A stretch of DNA of 64,000 bases, from the NCBI GenBank assembly GCA_023238725.1, contig CM041535.1, forward strand, positions 29,060,210 to 29,124,209, given 5' to 3'. A program made the translations under genes and the position numbers. Below the pieces are notes generated by a model. That model saw only the letters and a program-made list of their open reading frames with translations, ran no database searches and was not told the origin of the DNA. The first letter of the stretch is position 1. Each line of letters opens with the position of its first letter. Shown one piece after another: positions 22,619 through 34,800 of the stretch. The DNA is from Scortum barcoo (Eukaryota > Chordata > Actinopteri > Centrarchiformes > Terapontidae).

Positions 22619-22633
22619 TTTATTTTATTTATT
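22619..22633 (-). terminator. card9 polyadenylation signals (three overlapping AATAAA)
   Basis: Three overlapping AATAAA hexamers on the minus strand lie about 285 bases past the card9 stop (22917-22919). No earlier good signal was noticed. Confidence 0.55.
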
Positions 22634-22916
22634 ATGATGAGAAGCTTGGTCCATATTTTTACATTAAATCAATGATACAAACTGAACTTTCTAAAACTGA
22701 GCGCTGATTAATGAAGGAGATTTTTCTTTTTCTTCTCTTGGTGGAAACAGACATGAGCACAAAGTTTCTCCACAAATATAAAGTACACACAGCTGATCAA
22801 CACACACACACTGATGAACTGGTCACATGATCGATGATTAAAGTAAAGTGGAACTGAACAATAATCAAAGATCAATCAGAAACAAACATGTTGAGTTTTT
22901 TCGACTCTTCGTGTGT

Positions 22917-25900
22917 TCATTCAGAGTCAGTGATGTCACTGCCGCTGCTGTCGTCATGGTTACCTGGGGTGTAATCCTTACAGCACATCTTGGACCTGAC
23001 AGCCCGCTTCCTGTCGTCATGGAAACAACAAGTTCAGATGGTCACTCTGACAAAACTATAAATATCTGATTTATTTATATTTATTACTCAAAGAGTGCTT
23101 GCCGACCTGAAGTTTGGTCGACGTCTGGAGGTCACACTGTCTGTCTCCTCCTGCAGACAGACAGGGAGAGACAGAGAGAGAGAGAGAGACAGGTGGAGTT
23201 GAGCTGCTGAACATGTGACTCAGACAGAATCTGGACCTTCAGTCCGGTTCACTTTTAATGAGGAAGTTTCTGGTTTCAGCAGTAAATTACCCATGATGCA
23301 GTAGTGCTAGGGTTCTGTTCAGACTCTGTGGCTCCCCCCAGAGGAGAGTCGTGTTGTTGCAGCACTGCCACCTCCTCATTCTCACCCGACGTGCCACTGC
23401 GGACCTCCTCACTGCTCCCTGTTCACAGCAGATCACATGATGCACTTTAATATGACAGCAGGTCACATGACATACCAATACAACTGTCGGTCACATGACT
23501 CTCACCTTTGGCAGTGTTCTCTCTGGGCTCCTCCTCTTCGTCACTGCTCCTCTCACACTGAGGGAGAAAATTACTTCATCATCACCTTGATCATTATCAT
23601 CACTTTCATCACCATCATCACCTTCGTCATCTCCTCCTCTTCCTCACCTGGTGATTGTTGCAGGTGAGTTTGCGCAGGCGTGTCTTCAGCTGTAGCTCCT
23701 CCCCTTGTGACCTCAGCAGGAGGAGCTCCAGCCTGTCAGATTGCTCGGTGAGTTGTCGGACCTGCTCCCTGTACTGATCCTTCTCCTGCAGGAGCTGCCG
23801 TGCCTCCTCCTGCTGCTCCGCCCGTGATGACAGCGCCTGAAACACCAATCAGAGGGCTCACATTTATGACATCATCATCCTGCTGCTCCACCCACAATGA
23901 GAGTCACACAGAAAGAAGGCTCTTTGGAGCACCTGGACCTCACCTGGGGCCTTATTTATAAAACTGTGCATAGGATTCATGTCAAAAGGTGGCGTACAGA
24001 CAAAACACTGTGTGTACGCACGTCCTACGCCAGTTTCCCTTTATAAATCACAACCAACTCAAAATGTGCCGCACCTTTTGCGGGTGTCATGTCACGCCCA
24101 TAATTGCCTATAAATAGTCAATGAAACGCCCCTAATTAATATTCATTCTACCTGACTGCAGGTAGAATCCGACAGAAAGGATAAAATAAGAAAATTCAAG
24201 TAGTGTGAAATAGAAGATCTTATTTGGGAGGTCGACACCAGAAAAATACTTTGTTGACGGACATAAAGTGACATTTCAAAAATGGAGTGGTGACAGAGAT
24301 GGAGGGGACACAGACGCACAGCTGACTCTGGTAGCTTTTGTAATTTGTTTAAAATGAGGATATCAAACGCATTCAAGTTCTTAACACGTATATTAAAAAA
24401 AGAGGGGGACTTCATTGATAAATAAAAACAGTTTTAGTCGCTGAGTGTTCAGTGGGGTTTTTGGATGCTGCAGCAGCTGAGCTGAGCGTCCTCACTGATG
24501 CAAAGGAGACACAACCGACTCCATCAACGAAGTTATCACGGAATTTAAGGAAAATTAAAAATGCATTGATGACATGAGCTGTACGATGAAACAACAGCTC
24601 ATTTTTATTTTTATTTTAAGTGACATATAACATTTAGCACTGGCTCACGGCAGCAGTGTTTGGGTCAGATGGGACAGGGAGTCGGCTCAGAGCCCGACAC
24701 GACCACCAGCTTCAGGGGAAAGTCACATTATGGAGCACAACAGGCCTGTATGATAACAATATATGAAACTACACACTTAGATCTGCCCGAACTGAAGCAT
24801 CAAAAACGGCGTCTGTGTGAACATAATCGGTCCCACTGTTCTCCTGATTTATTAGAATAAAATTCAGAACATACAAGTCTTTAATAATAACAGAACATAT
24901 CTGAGGGATCTTTTGTAGTAACAGATATCGCTGTTTGTATTTATTATTCTAAATCCTGTGTTTTTGGTGGTTTATTCATTGTAAAAATGGCTTTTATCGT
25001 TTAATAAATGAACTCTTCATAAACGATACGTGAACCGTCATATTTTGATTTCCTCTGCATAACAGGATCTGTTTCACATCGTTTCTGTGTTTCATCCTTC
25101 TGCCGACGGAGTCTCAGTTTCCTCATTTCTCCACATTATGTGCGTACACAGGGTCAGAGAACCGCACATTCTCCGCCAAGTTTGTTTTTCTAGTAAATCA
25201 CAAAGTTTGGGTAGAAATTGGCGTACGCCTTCTTTTGTGCATACGCCACGTTTATAAATGAGGCCCCTGGACCTTACCAGGACCTGAACCTCACCTGGAC
25301 CTCACCTTTGGAAAGGTTCTCTGTCGCTCCACTTCTTTCTGATCATCTTTATTGATTATGATCCTCCACACTGTTTGTTATCACATGAAAGCTTCATTAC
25401 ACACCTTTCTGTTAAATATCACAACTACACAGAAAATCAGGATTTTCTTCCAAACGTGGTGTTTGAGGTCAAACTAAGAGCCAATCAGCTCTTCGATCAG
25501 GTGACAGTCAGGTGTTTCCCATCATGCCCTGGGTCTTTCTGCCTCGATCTCGTGAGGTTTTCGTTGGTGACATCTGACTGACATCAGAGCCCATCGGGAT
25601 CAAGTCGGACATAAATCTAACCAGCATGCATTGTGTGTGACCAACAATGACTCATGACTAAGACTCATCTCCTGGATTTACTTGAAACAGACCCCTCCTC
25701 CTCACCTTGTCTCTCTCTCTGATCACCTCCTCCAGCTGTCTCACGGTTTGTTTGTTGCGTTGGCGGTACATCCTCACATCTCCCTTCAGCTTAGCGCACC
25801 TCAGCTCCAGCTCCTCCTTCTCCTCCAGAGTCTAAAAACAAACACACCATTAAACATGAACCCCAGATCCTCACTTTCATGGGAGGCTTTTATGGTGAAA

Positions 25901-28900
25901 CATTTGCAGGAAATTTTGAGTTTAAATAGAAAGATGCAAAGTGGGTAGATTTTTTTCCATGTCTAATAAAACTGATGACGAACAATTTAAAATCTTTCAC
26001 TGTAATTTTATTTTAATGTAAAGTCTGTGGAGACTTCAGTACTTTCTGTGACCAGCAAAAAGAAACTAGTTCTTTGTGGTTTTGTAAAGCACAGCGACAT
26101 GTTGATGGGTCCATGCTTGGCCCACTTTTCAGCTTCTACAAATTCTGGTAAACAACACATCCGACCATAATTATGTTCATGAAGGTTCATGTTTCTCTGG
26201 GAGATGCTGCTTAGGGAAGCAGGCTTACTCCCCAACACCCCCAGGAACCCCTCGAACCTGAGTGATGGCATAGTGACCCTCAAACAGGTGTGGTACAACC
26301 AACAGGAGACAGTTGAAGTGATTTTGGTGACACTACGCTGTGAAGTTACTGAATCATTTTATAGCATCTCTTTGATGTGTGGCTGCACATAAAGACCAGT
26401 GATTAGTCAGCTCATTGTGATGAGGCTGTAGCTTCGTCTGCCTTCGTACGGGTGGAAAGAGGTGTTTGTGTCTTAATTATGTTTAACTCAGCAGTTATTT
26501 ATCCAGGAAGTTCAGAGCTGTTAATATATTTGTAATTTAACCAAACTAGTGCGGTCACATCCTGCTGCTAGCATATTGCTTTCTTCTGGAGAGACTTAAT
26601 GTTGTATCAGCACACTTAATGATCAGCTCAGAGTTAAATGAAATTAGCTGATCCATGTTTGAGAGCTGCATCAGGAGCAGCTGAACAGAAAAAGACAGAA
26701 GTGATGGAAGAAGACAGTATAAAGAGAGAGAAAAACCACTGAAAGGGAACAGAAAAGTAAAAATAATCTCACTGTGACCCTTTTTTCTTTTACTTCAGAT
26801 TAAAATGTCAGGTTTCGTAGTTATTTACTGTCCTGTGTCGACTTGTTGTCTTTGTGTACTGTTGTTAGTGTCTCGTCCTCACCCTGGCTCTCTGCTCCTC
26901 GGCTCTGTGGAGGTCCTTCCTCAGTCTGAACACTGTAGTGAGGAGATTCATCTGAGGAGGAACTGGACTCTCCTTCTGCTGTTGCTTCTCCTCTTTTTTC
27001 TCCTCCTGCTTCTCCTCTTTTTTCTCCTCCTGCTTCTCCTCTTTCAGCTCCTCCAGTCTGTTGGGGTGGAAGAAGGTCTCTGAGGGCAGAGCCAGGCTTC
27101 TGCTCTGAAAACAAAATTTCAACATGTTGACCCACCGTCGTTGTCAGACTTCAGTAATGAGGCAGATTCATCATGATGTCACAGTCGTGTGTCATGTGGA
27201 GTCTGCATACATTTAGCAAAGTTTAAAAACCTTTTGTTCATTTTTCTTATTTGATCTCCAGACTGATGATGTAACCACTGAAAATTGAATTTTGGTTGAA
27301 ATTGAAGCTTCAGAGGTAGCTGAAGTGAGTTCTTCGTAAATAGTTTACGTGAGTTTAGGTGTTTGTGTTTGTGTCAGATGAAAAGTAAAACTTAGTTCAG
27401 GCTTCAGTTTATTTTTAGGTTGAAAGCAGTTGAAGTATGTCAGATATCTCTTTACCTCCTGCAGCGGCCTCATCGTTCGTCTTTTCAGCAGTCGGGTCTG
27501 ACTTTCAACTCGCAGCACCGTGTGTTTCAGACGCTCCACCTGCACACAGGTCAAAGGTTAGAGGTCATACAGCCAAACGTCACAGCTTCAATGGGCTTTA
27601 CTGTCTCTATAGCATGCGACGTCTCTGTTCTTTGGCCTTCAATTGGATCAGGAAAACCTCCCCAAAAACCCTTTAAGTGTTAGAAGGCTCATGAAGAGCA
27701 GCGGAGGAGGAAACCTTCATCAGGATGGACACACAAGAAGTAGGGGTCAAGCGTACAGTAAGAGAGAAATCAGATTAATTCAAGTTGTGGGGTCAGCTGA
27801 CCTCTATCTGCAGGTCTCTGTTGGCCAGCAGGGCATTGCTCTTCTCCTGACTCAGAGCGTTGATGTCGGCCATCAGACTGTAGTTGTGATCTCTGAGCTG
27901 CTTCACCTCCTCGCTCAGTCGGTCCCGCTCCTCCCGAACCTTGTGGATGCGCTCAGTCAGCTTCTTCAGCTCGCGATCCCTCAGCTGCTGCTGCCGAGAC
28001 CACACCTCCTGGAGGCCAGAACACCAAAACACCAGACTTTAAGCAGCAGTCCTGTCTGTCCTCTGAGAGCTACATCACTGACGTTTTCTTTAACCTGCTG
28101 ACCTGCTCTTTGGCCGCGGAGCACGCCTGCTGCCGACGCCTCCTCTCATCCTGCAGTGCCCTCTGCAGGCGGCTGAGCTCCGACATTAAGAACTGAGTCA
28201 AACCTGACTCACCTGCTGTGTCTGAACACAGAGACAGGTAAACAGTCAGACAGGTTAACAGACAGGCAGGTGGAGAGACCAGTAAACAGACAGACAGGTT
28301 GTACAGACAGACAGGTGGAGAGACAGGTAAACAGACAGACCGGTAAACAGACAGACAGGTTTTACAGACAGACAGGTTTTACAGACAGACAGGTGGAGAG
28401 ACAGGTAAACAGACAGACAGGTGGAGAGACAGGTAAACAAACAGACAGGTTAACAGACCAATGAGGATGCTGAAGGTCTTGTTGGGTTCCTTCCCGGTGA
28501 TGCGGCTGTACAGTTGAGGATAATCCAGCTCCAGACTCTCTAGGAAGGCCGTGTAACCTTTGACCCCCGTCCTCTGCAGGATGTCCAGCAGGGCTCCTGT
28601 AAAGGTCAAAGGTCAGAGTAAAGGTCAAGACTCAGTCAAGGCAGTCAGTTAAGATGGCTGTCAAACACAAACACAGTGATGGAAACAACATGTTCAGAGA
28701 GACGACCTCCACAATGACCTATTGACTAGAACACGACCTTTGTGACTGTGACCTCACCTTGGTGATCCACATGACGTGGAAGACTAGAATATAACGCCGG
28801 TGACTCGAAGGTGACCAGAACTGGCATCATTTTAATGACTTGGTGTGATCTGTGTGATTGGTCATGACTTCAGAATCTTGGGCAAAAACTCAGACATGGT

Positions 28901-30207
28901 TCCAGTGACTCGAATAATTTCAGTGACTCGATGATCTCGGTGACTCGATGATCTCAGTAATCTCGGTGACTCGATGATTTCGGTGACTCGATGATCTTAG
29001 TGATGTGATGATCTTAGTGACGTGACGATCTTGGTGACTCGATGGTCTCGGTGACCCGATGATTTTAGTGACTTGATTTCAGTGACTTGATGATCTTGGT
29101 GACTCGATTTCAGTGACTTGATGATCTCTGTGACTTGATGATTTCAGTGACACGATGATTTCGGTGACTTGATGACTTCGGTCACTCGATGATTTTGGTG
29201 ATTCAATTTCAGTGACTCGATCTCAGTGACTCGATGATCTCTGTGACTCGATGATTTTGGTGACTCAATGATTTTGGTGACTCGATTATTTCGGTGTCTC
29301 AATGATCGTGATGATCTCTGTGACTCGATGATTTCAGTGACCTCTGGAACCTCAAAGATGTGTTTGAGGTGATCTCGACTTGTGTGACTCAACGTGATCC
29401 TGCTGATATTTCTTGTTTCAGCGACTCGCTTGTGATCTAGACGACGATACGACCTGAAATGACCTGTGACATCACCTCGCTTACTTTCATAGGAACCATT
29501 TGATTGAACCTCCTGGAGATTTCAAGAATAAACTTTCACACAGATGACGTGTTTCTTACCAACTTTTCTTCTCCTGATGACAAGGGTGGGGTCGTTGAAG
29601 AGCTGCTCCTCATCCTCAGCACTAAGCACCTGATAGCATGCACCACAAAAGACTCAGTCAACACCTGAAATATACGACAAACCAGGAGAAGGAGGAGCAG
29701 GATGGTATGGAGGAGCAACAGGAGCCTTAGGAGTGGAGCAAAGAGCAAGGTGAAGGAGCAGCAGCAGGAGAAGCTGAGGTAACATGATGTGTCGAGAAGA
29801 AAGAGGATAACTCGAAACAACATCAGGAGCAGAAGTAGTAATAGAAGGAGGTGCAGGAGGAGCACCAGGAATTGATGGAGCTGAAGGTGTTGCGGTAGCA
29901 GAGTACTTGGCACTGGCAGGAGTAGGGAGCTTAGTGGAGGAGGAAATGGTGTATAAGGAGGAACATGAGCAGCAGGAGTTGCAGCAGGAGGAGCAGGATG
30001 GAGGAGCAGCAGCAGGAGGAGGAACAGGAGGAGCAGTATGGAGGAGGAGCAGCAGGAGGAGCAGGCAGGATGGAGGAGGAGCAGCAGGAGTACCTGACAC
30101 TGGCGGAGGTATGGAGTGATTCTTGAAGGGTCAATGTTTTTGATGAGCAGCATCCTGAAATCATCCAGCTGCAGCCAGCAGAGGTCGTCTTCACACACTC
30201 CCTCCAT
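22917..30207 (-). CDS. card9: CARD9, caspase recruitment domain-containing protein 9, about 528 aa
   Basis: Exons in transcript order: 30094-30207, 29560-29629, 28459-28596, 28103-28221, 27802-28008, 27456-27539, 26883-27104, 25706-25831, 23648-23836, 23506-23557, 23291-23418, 23107-23150, 22917-23010; all phases join. Residues 1 to about 98 form the CARD (IDPSRITPYLRQC, DEEQLFNDPTLVIRRRKVG, FLESLELDYPQLYSRITGKE); the rest to about 430 is coiled coil (SLRKDL-like FRLRKDLHRAEEQ), ending in a Ser/acidic tail SSGSDITDSE like the human C-terminus. Human CARD9 has 536 residues. In mammals CARD9 links Syk-coupled C-type lectin receptors to BCL10-MALT1 and NF-kB in myeloid cells; the same role here is inferred. 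Cys10 and Cys37 are kept but residue 73 is Val, not His. The neighbour snapc4 lies upstream, as in human 9q34.3. Confidence 0.95.
23943..25268. mobile_element. Non-autonomous DNA transposon with GGGGCCTCATTTATAAA-type inverted ends
   Basis: The left end reads GGGGCCTTATTTATAAAACT; the right end, reversed, reads GGGGCCTCATTTATAAACGT. Subterminal parts also mirror each other (GCATAGG/GCATACG, GTACGC motifs). About 1.3 kb with no intact transposase. The TIR suggests a cut-and-paste element common in fish genomes; superfamily not determined. It lies in the card9 intron between exons 25706-25831 and 23648-23836. Confidence 0.75.
25266..25640. repeat. Interspersed repeat family B, copy 1 (card9 intron)
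   Basis: About 365 bp with a near-identical copy at 61641-62000 in a pomt1 intron. By eye only about eight substitutions and one short indel separate them. It starts at CTGGACCTTACC and ends near CATGCATTGTG. It codes for nothing recognisable and has no obvious poly-A or inverted ends. Confidence 0.85.
28206..28466. repeat. Minisatellite of ACAGACAGACAGGT(GGAGAG) units
   Basis: Tandem array between card9 exons 28103-28221 and 28459-28596. It runs up to the donor side of the CARD-encoding exon. Confidence 0.9.
28870..29395. repeat. Minisatellite of TGACTCGATGATNTCGG units
   Basis: About 30 imperfect copies of a 14-17 bp unit (for example GTGACTCGATGATCTCG) fill most of the card9 intron between exons 28459-28596 and 29560-29629. 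Confidence 0.92.
29680..30090. repeat. Purine-rich GGAGCAGCAGGAGGA minisatellite
   Basis: GAG/CAG-rich tandem tract in card9 intron 1, ending beside the exon 1 donor. It gives long Leu- and Ser-rich open frames on the minus strand and Glu/Gln frames on the plus strand that are not genes. Confidence 0.9.
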
Positions 30208-30479
30208 CACACACCGCGATTACACACACCCAAGTACACACACTGAATACACACACTGCAAGTACACACACCCGAGTACACACACTGAATACACACACCA
30301 ACTATTATTACATACTCAGTGCATACTGACTACCTACACACACACACACACACAGTCTGTACACACCTGTCTGTCTTTAAGTCTCTCTCTGTCTGTCTGT
30401 CTCTCTCTGTGTCTGTCTCTCTTTCTGTCTGTGTCTTTCTGTCGTTTTTTCTGCTTCTGTGTTTTCTGAGGAACAAGTA

Positions 30480-30545
30480 GTGTCTCACTTCCTGTTTTTG
30501 TCTCCGCCCCCTCTGACTGGCACCTTCACGGTTTATATAGATTAA
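30480..30545 (-). promoter_or_regulatory. Candidate card9 promoter: TATA, GC box and ETS/PU.1-like site
   Basis: On the minus strand TATATAAA (30532-30539) is followed by GGGGGCGG (30504-30511) and ACAGGAAGTGAG (30485-30496). A start site about 30 bases past the TATA would fall near 30505, leaving about 300 bases of 5' UTR before the ATG at 30205-30207. An ETS/PU.1-type site would suit a myeloid gene. No transcript evidence is available here. Confidence 0.4.
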
Positions 30546-31410
30546 TCTGGATGCACCAATCGCAGCATTTTCAGATTCATACAAAGTGACACCTGTAAAA
30601 AATTATGTCAGATCCTGTATCACTTTGAACAGAACATCTCAAAGAGTCAAACTTTTTTTTTTCCATCTACAGAAACAACATAAAGGTCCAGATGTTGTTG
30701 ACTGTAATTATATAAAGTAATTATGAGGAACTTTCAGGTGAACAACAGAAATAGGCGAGTAGTTCACATACACACAATAATAATAAAAAAAGTTGTTTGT
30801 TTTTAATGTTTCTGTTATAATCTCATCACATGTTTATTATTCATCCGTTTTCTCGTCAGAGGAGTTCATTTTGACAGAAAGAGGAAGAACTGATGGATTA
30901 GGGAAGTCCGAGGAGAATGACTCCATGTGAGCAGGAAAGATCATCTGACTGAAACAGGAAGTGATGTCACAGCAGCGCTCCTGTGGTCAGATTCCTGAAA
31001 GTCTAATTGAGCTGAAAAGAAATGAACAAAGAAGAGAAGAAAGTGTGACAGTCAAAAAGTCAGAGAGCAGAATTCATAGAAACAAACAGGAAATAACAGA
31101 TGTTATAACTTTTACTAAAACAAGTCCTCACAGTCCACAGTGTCCTCACAGTGTCAGTTTAAGACAAACTGGTCCTCACAAACACTCACTCATAGCTTAA
31201 TTTCTCATAAACTCTTTATTAGAATAAATCAGCTCATCATGACTGAATTTTTTCTTTACAAAAGCTGAATAAAAAGAAAACAAGACAACAAAAACAATGT
31301 ATTTTAGTGCAATTTCATTACTTTAAGTCTCTTTTGAGGTTCCTGAACGCACCACAGAGCTGTAAACAATACTGTTAAACCTTCAATCTCACCAATCTGA
31401 CTTTTCAATA

Positions 31411-31416
31411 TTTATT
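31411..31416 (-). terminator. Possible snapc4 polyadenylation signal
   Basis: AATAAA on the minus strand, about 400 bases past the snapc4 stop (31816-31818). Another AATAAA lies at 31215-31220, so the true end of the 3' UTR is not fixed. Confidence 0.4.
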
Positions 31417-31815
31417 TAGTTTAGAGGTTGATTTCCCTCCTTTAAGCTTAAGCATAGTTTCACCTTGTTTCTATGAAAATCAATCTACAGACTGAAACAT
31501 TCAAGTTAAATCTTCTGTCATTTCATTAAAGGACACAGAGATATTTGAGAATCAGCTTTTGATTTATGAGCTCTGTTATCAGATTATCAAACTCTGACTC
31601 AAAAATACACATACAGCTCTCAAACGTCAGATTTCAGAAAGTCTTTGAATCCTCACAAGTCAAAATCAGACCTGAACTCTGAAGAACATCAAGTTTGTGA
31701 TTTTAAATGTTTGTAAAGTGACTTCTTTCATTAGATGTTTTTACTCATTTAAGACACTTAACATGGAGGATTTTGAAGATTTCTAAGTGATCAGCAGTGT
31801 TTAGATCAGTGGTTT

Positions 31816-34800
31816 TCATTGGACTGTGACAGGCTGCTTCTCCTGGTTCAGTCCCGTCCGGGCGGTGGTGGGTGTGTTGATGATTCCTGAGAAGTGATTT
31901 GCTGGAGCTCCTGACTCATCGCACAGCAGCAAAGATCTCTGCAGACAAACAGAAATAAAAACTGATGAGTGACTTTTGTGTGTAGTCTGTCCTATTTTCA
32001 GGTCTTCAAGCTGCACAGCAGATAAGCTGAAATGTCAAACTCTGCTGACAGAGTTACTTAGAGGAGCAGCTGAGGAGGTCACATTTTTCAACATGGAATC
32101 ATTAAATATGTGATTAACTTCATTAATTCTTTAGAAAAGAAACTGGTAACAGAGACAGATTCAGGATTAGATTCAGGGTGGAGGGATGACGTTTCAAGAG
32201 GAAGCAATAAATCTTGTTCTCTTCCCTGCTCGAGCCTCTTTGACCAAACTTAAAGCACAAACTGAGGCCACAGAGGGTTCAACATCCTCAAATTATTTAA
32301 AAAGACGCAGCAGAAATACTGATGAATAAAAAGGCAAGAAGAGAGAGACTTCCGGTGGATATGGAGTGGTAGGGTGCGTAGCATCAGAGCTCTCGATAGT
32401 CGAGGAGTTGCTATATTAATTTCCAACTCTACCAGTTTTGAAGTTATTAAAGAAATAAATGACAAAGAAGGGAGGTATGTAATAGTAAAAGGGAAACTGT
32501 ATAATAATAATTTACTTACTTTGGTGGCCAATGTCTATGTGCCACCTAATTCTGATACAGCATTTTTTAAATTACTTTTTGAGATTATAGCCTTGTAAAA
32601 TGAAGGAATTCTAATATGTGCAGGGGATTTCAACATGATTTTAAATGCGAAACTGGACACAACTAACAACAACAGAAGGAAGACTCATCTGTCGAAACTT
32701 GTCAGCACCTCTCTAACTGAACTGGGGATGTTTGATGTTTGGAGAGAAGTCCATCCATTAGAGAGAGACTACACACATTATTCTGCTCCACACTCAGTGA
32801 ACTCCAGAATAGACTATTTCTTTATGAACACAACAGACAAATGTAAAATAGGAATATCTGATTTGTCTGATCTCCCTGTTATTTACCTCAATATCCGTCT
32901 AAATAGGAGAAATAGAAATACACTATGGAGATTAAATGTGGGTATGTTGAATAACTGGAAAGGGCAGCTTATCAAAAAAAGACTAGAGAGGAAGGTTATA
33001 AGAAGCTGGTAAAACAGTTAACAACACTGGAACAGCATCATAAAAATAATAAAGATGATACAGCTTTACAACAAATAATCAGTGTCAGAAGACAGATATG
33101 CCCCTTTTCCACTAGTACTACCACTCACTCGACTCGACTTCTCGCCTTTGTACGTGCAGTTTCCATCACGTGTTAGTACCTGGTACCAGGTACTTGGTAC
33201 CAGGTACCTTTAGTAATACCTACTTGGCCGGGGTTCCAAGCGAGCTGAGTCGAGCCGAAAATGTGACGTCGGCAGACGGCAGGCCACTGATTGGCCAGGG
33301 CGTGATGTCACTACATGCATCGGGAGAGCGACTCGTTCATAAGAGTCAACCGCGCCATTTTTAAAACGCAATAACAACAACGAACACACGATCAGAGATG
33401 CTGCACAGAAATCAACCCCAGCGGAGCAAGCGACGATTTAGGTGCAGACATTTCTTTTTGTCTGGTGGCCTCCATTGCTCCGTAGAAGTCGTTTCGTGTT
33501 TGTGTCGCATAACAAATGACGTCGCTGGAGTTTCGGCCACGCGTTGCCACGGCGACCCCACCTGCACGCTGAGGTGATACTCTATTGTAATGGAAAAGCG
33601 ACCGAAACGGAGTCGAGTCGAGTCGAGTCGAGCCGAGTGCAGGTACTAGTGGAAAAGGGCCAATAGATGACATCCTGATGCAAGAGGCTGAGAAAAAACT
33701 AAGATTTATTAAACAGACCTACTATGAATCAGGCTCTAAAGCAACTAAATACTTGGCAAGAAGACTTAAGGCCCAACAAGCCTCTCACACAATACATAAG
33801 ATTAGAAACCCCCTAACAAAACAACTACTATTTGAACCTGAAGAAATAGAGAGGGTTTTTAAAGATTACTATGAAAATCTTTATACCCAACCCACAGCAA
33901 AAGGAGAATGTGAGATGAAAGAATTCCTTGACTCATTGGACTTACCAGCTATTGGAAAGGAACAAAACAGAAAAATAATTTCCAACATTACTAAAAAGGA
34001 ACTACATACCGCAATTAGCAGATTAAAATCAAACAAAACACCAAGGCTAGTGACGGATTCCCCAGCGAGTGGTATAAAACATTTAGGGAGGAACTAACTC
34101 TGTTACTCCTAAATGCTTTCAATCTAACTCTGACAAAGGGCAAACGTCCCTCCTCATGGAAAGAGGCTATAATTTCAGTTATACCAAAGGAAGGGAAAAA
34201 TAAGGAACTTTGTGAATCCTATAGACCCATTTCAATTCTAAACGTAGACTATAAGATCTTTACTTCAATAATCTCCAAGAAGACTTGAAAATTTTATGTC
34301 TGACTTGATAGATGAAGATCAGTCAGGCTTTATAACAGGTAGGCAGACACAAGATAACATCAGACGCATCCTTCACATAATAGATCAGATTCAAAGACAA
34401 GGCCTGAGAGCAATGTTAGTGAGCCTTGATGCAGAAAAGGCCTTTGACTGTGTTAATTGGAGATTTCTGTATCAGGTTTTGGGGAAACTAGGGATTCAAG
34501 AACAGTTAATACAGTGTATTCCAAGGCCTTTATCAAGAACCTACGGCGAGGATAAAAATTAACGGACATTTAACTAATAGATTCAATCTACAGCGAGGAA
34601 CTCGCCAAGGATGTTGTCTTAGTCCTACGTTGTTTGCTATATTTACTGAACCGCTGGCGCAAATGATCAGACAAAGTAACAACTTAAAAGGAATTCAAAT
34701 AGGAAAGCAGGAGCACCTCATAGGGCTCTTTGCTGATGATGTTATTGTGGCTCTCCAAGACCCGGACAGGACCTTTCCTAATTTGATCTCGATATTAGAA

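Noticed and set aside
24143..24415. Possible Myb-like coding remnant in the GGGGCC-ended element
   Set aside because: A short EDLIWEVDTRK-like string is too weak and is followed by stops.
28870..29395. CRISPR-like spaced repeats
   Set aside because: Contiguous degenerate 14-17 bp units without unique spacers, in a vertebrate intron.
29536..30210. 224-codon Leu/Ser/Pro-rich minus-strand frame starting with the CARD9 N-terminus
   Set aside because: Only the first 38 codons are card9 exon 1; the rest is read-through of the intron minisatellite past a normal donor.
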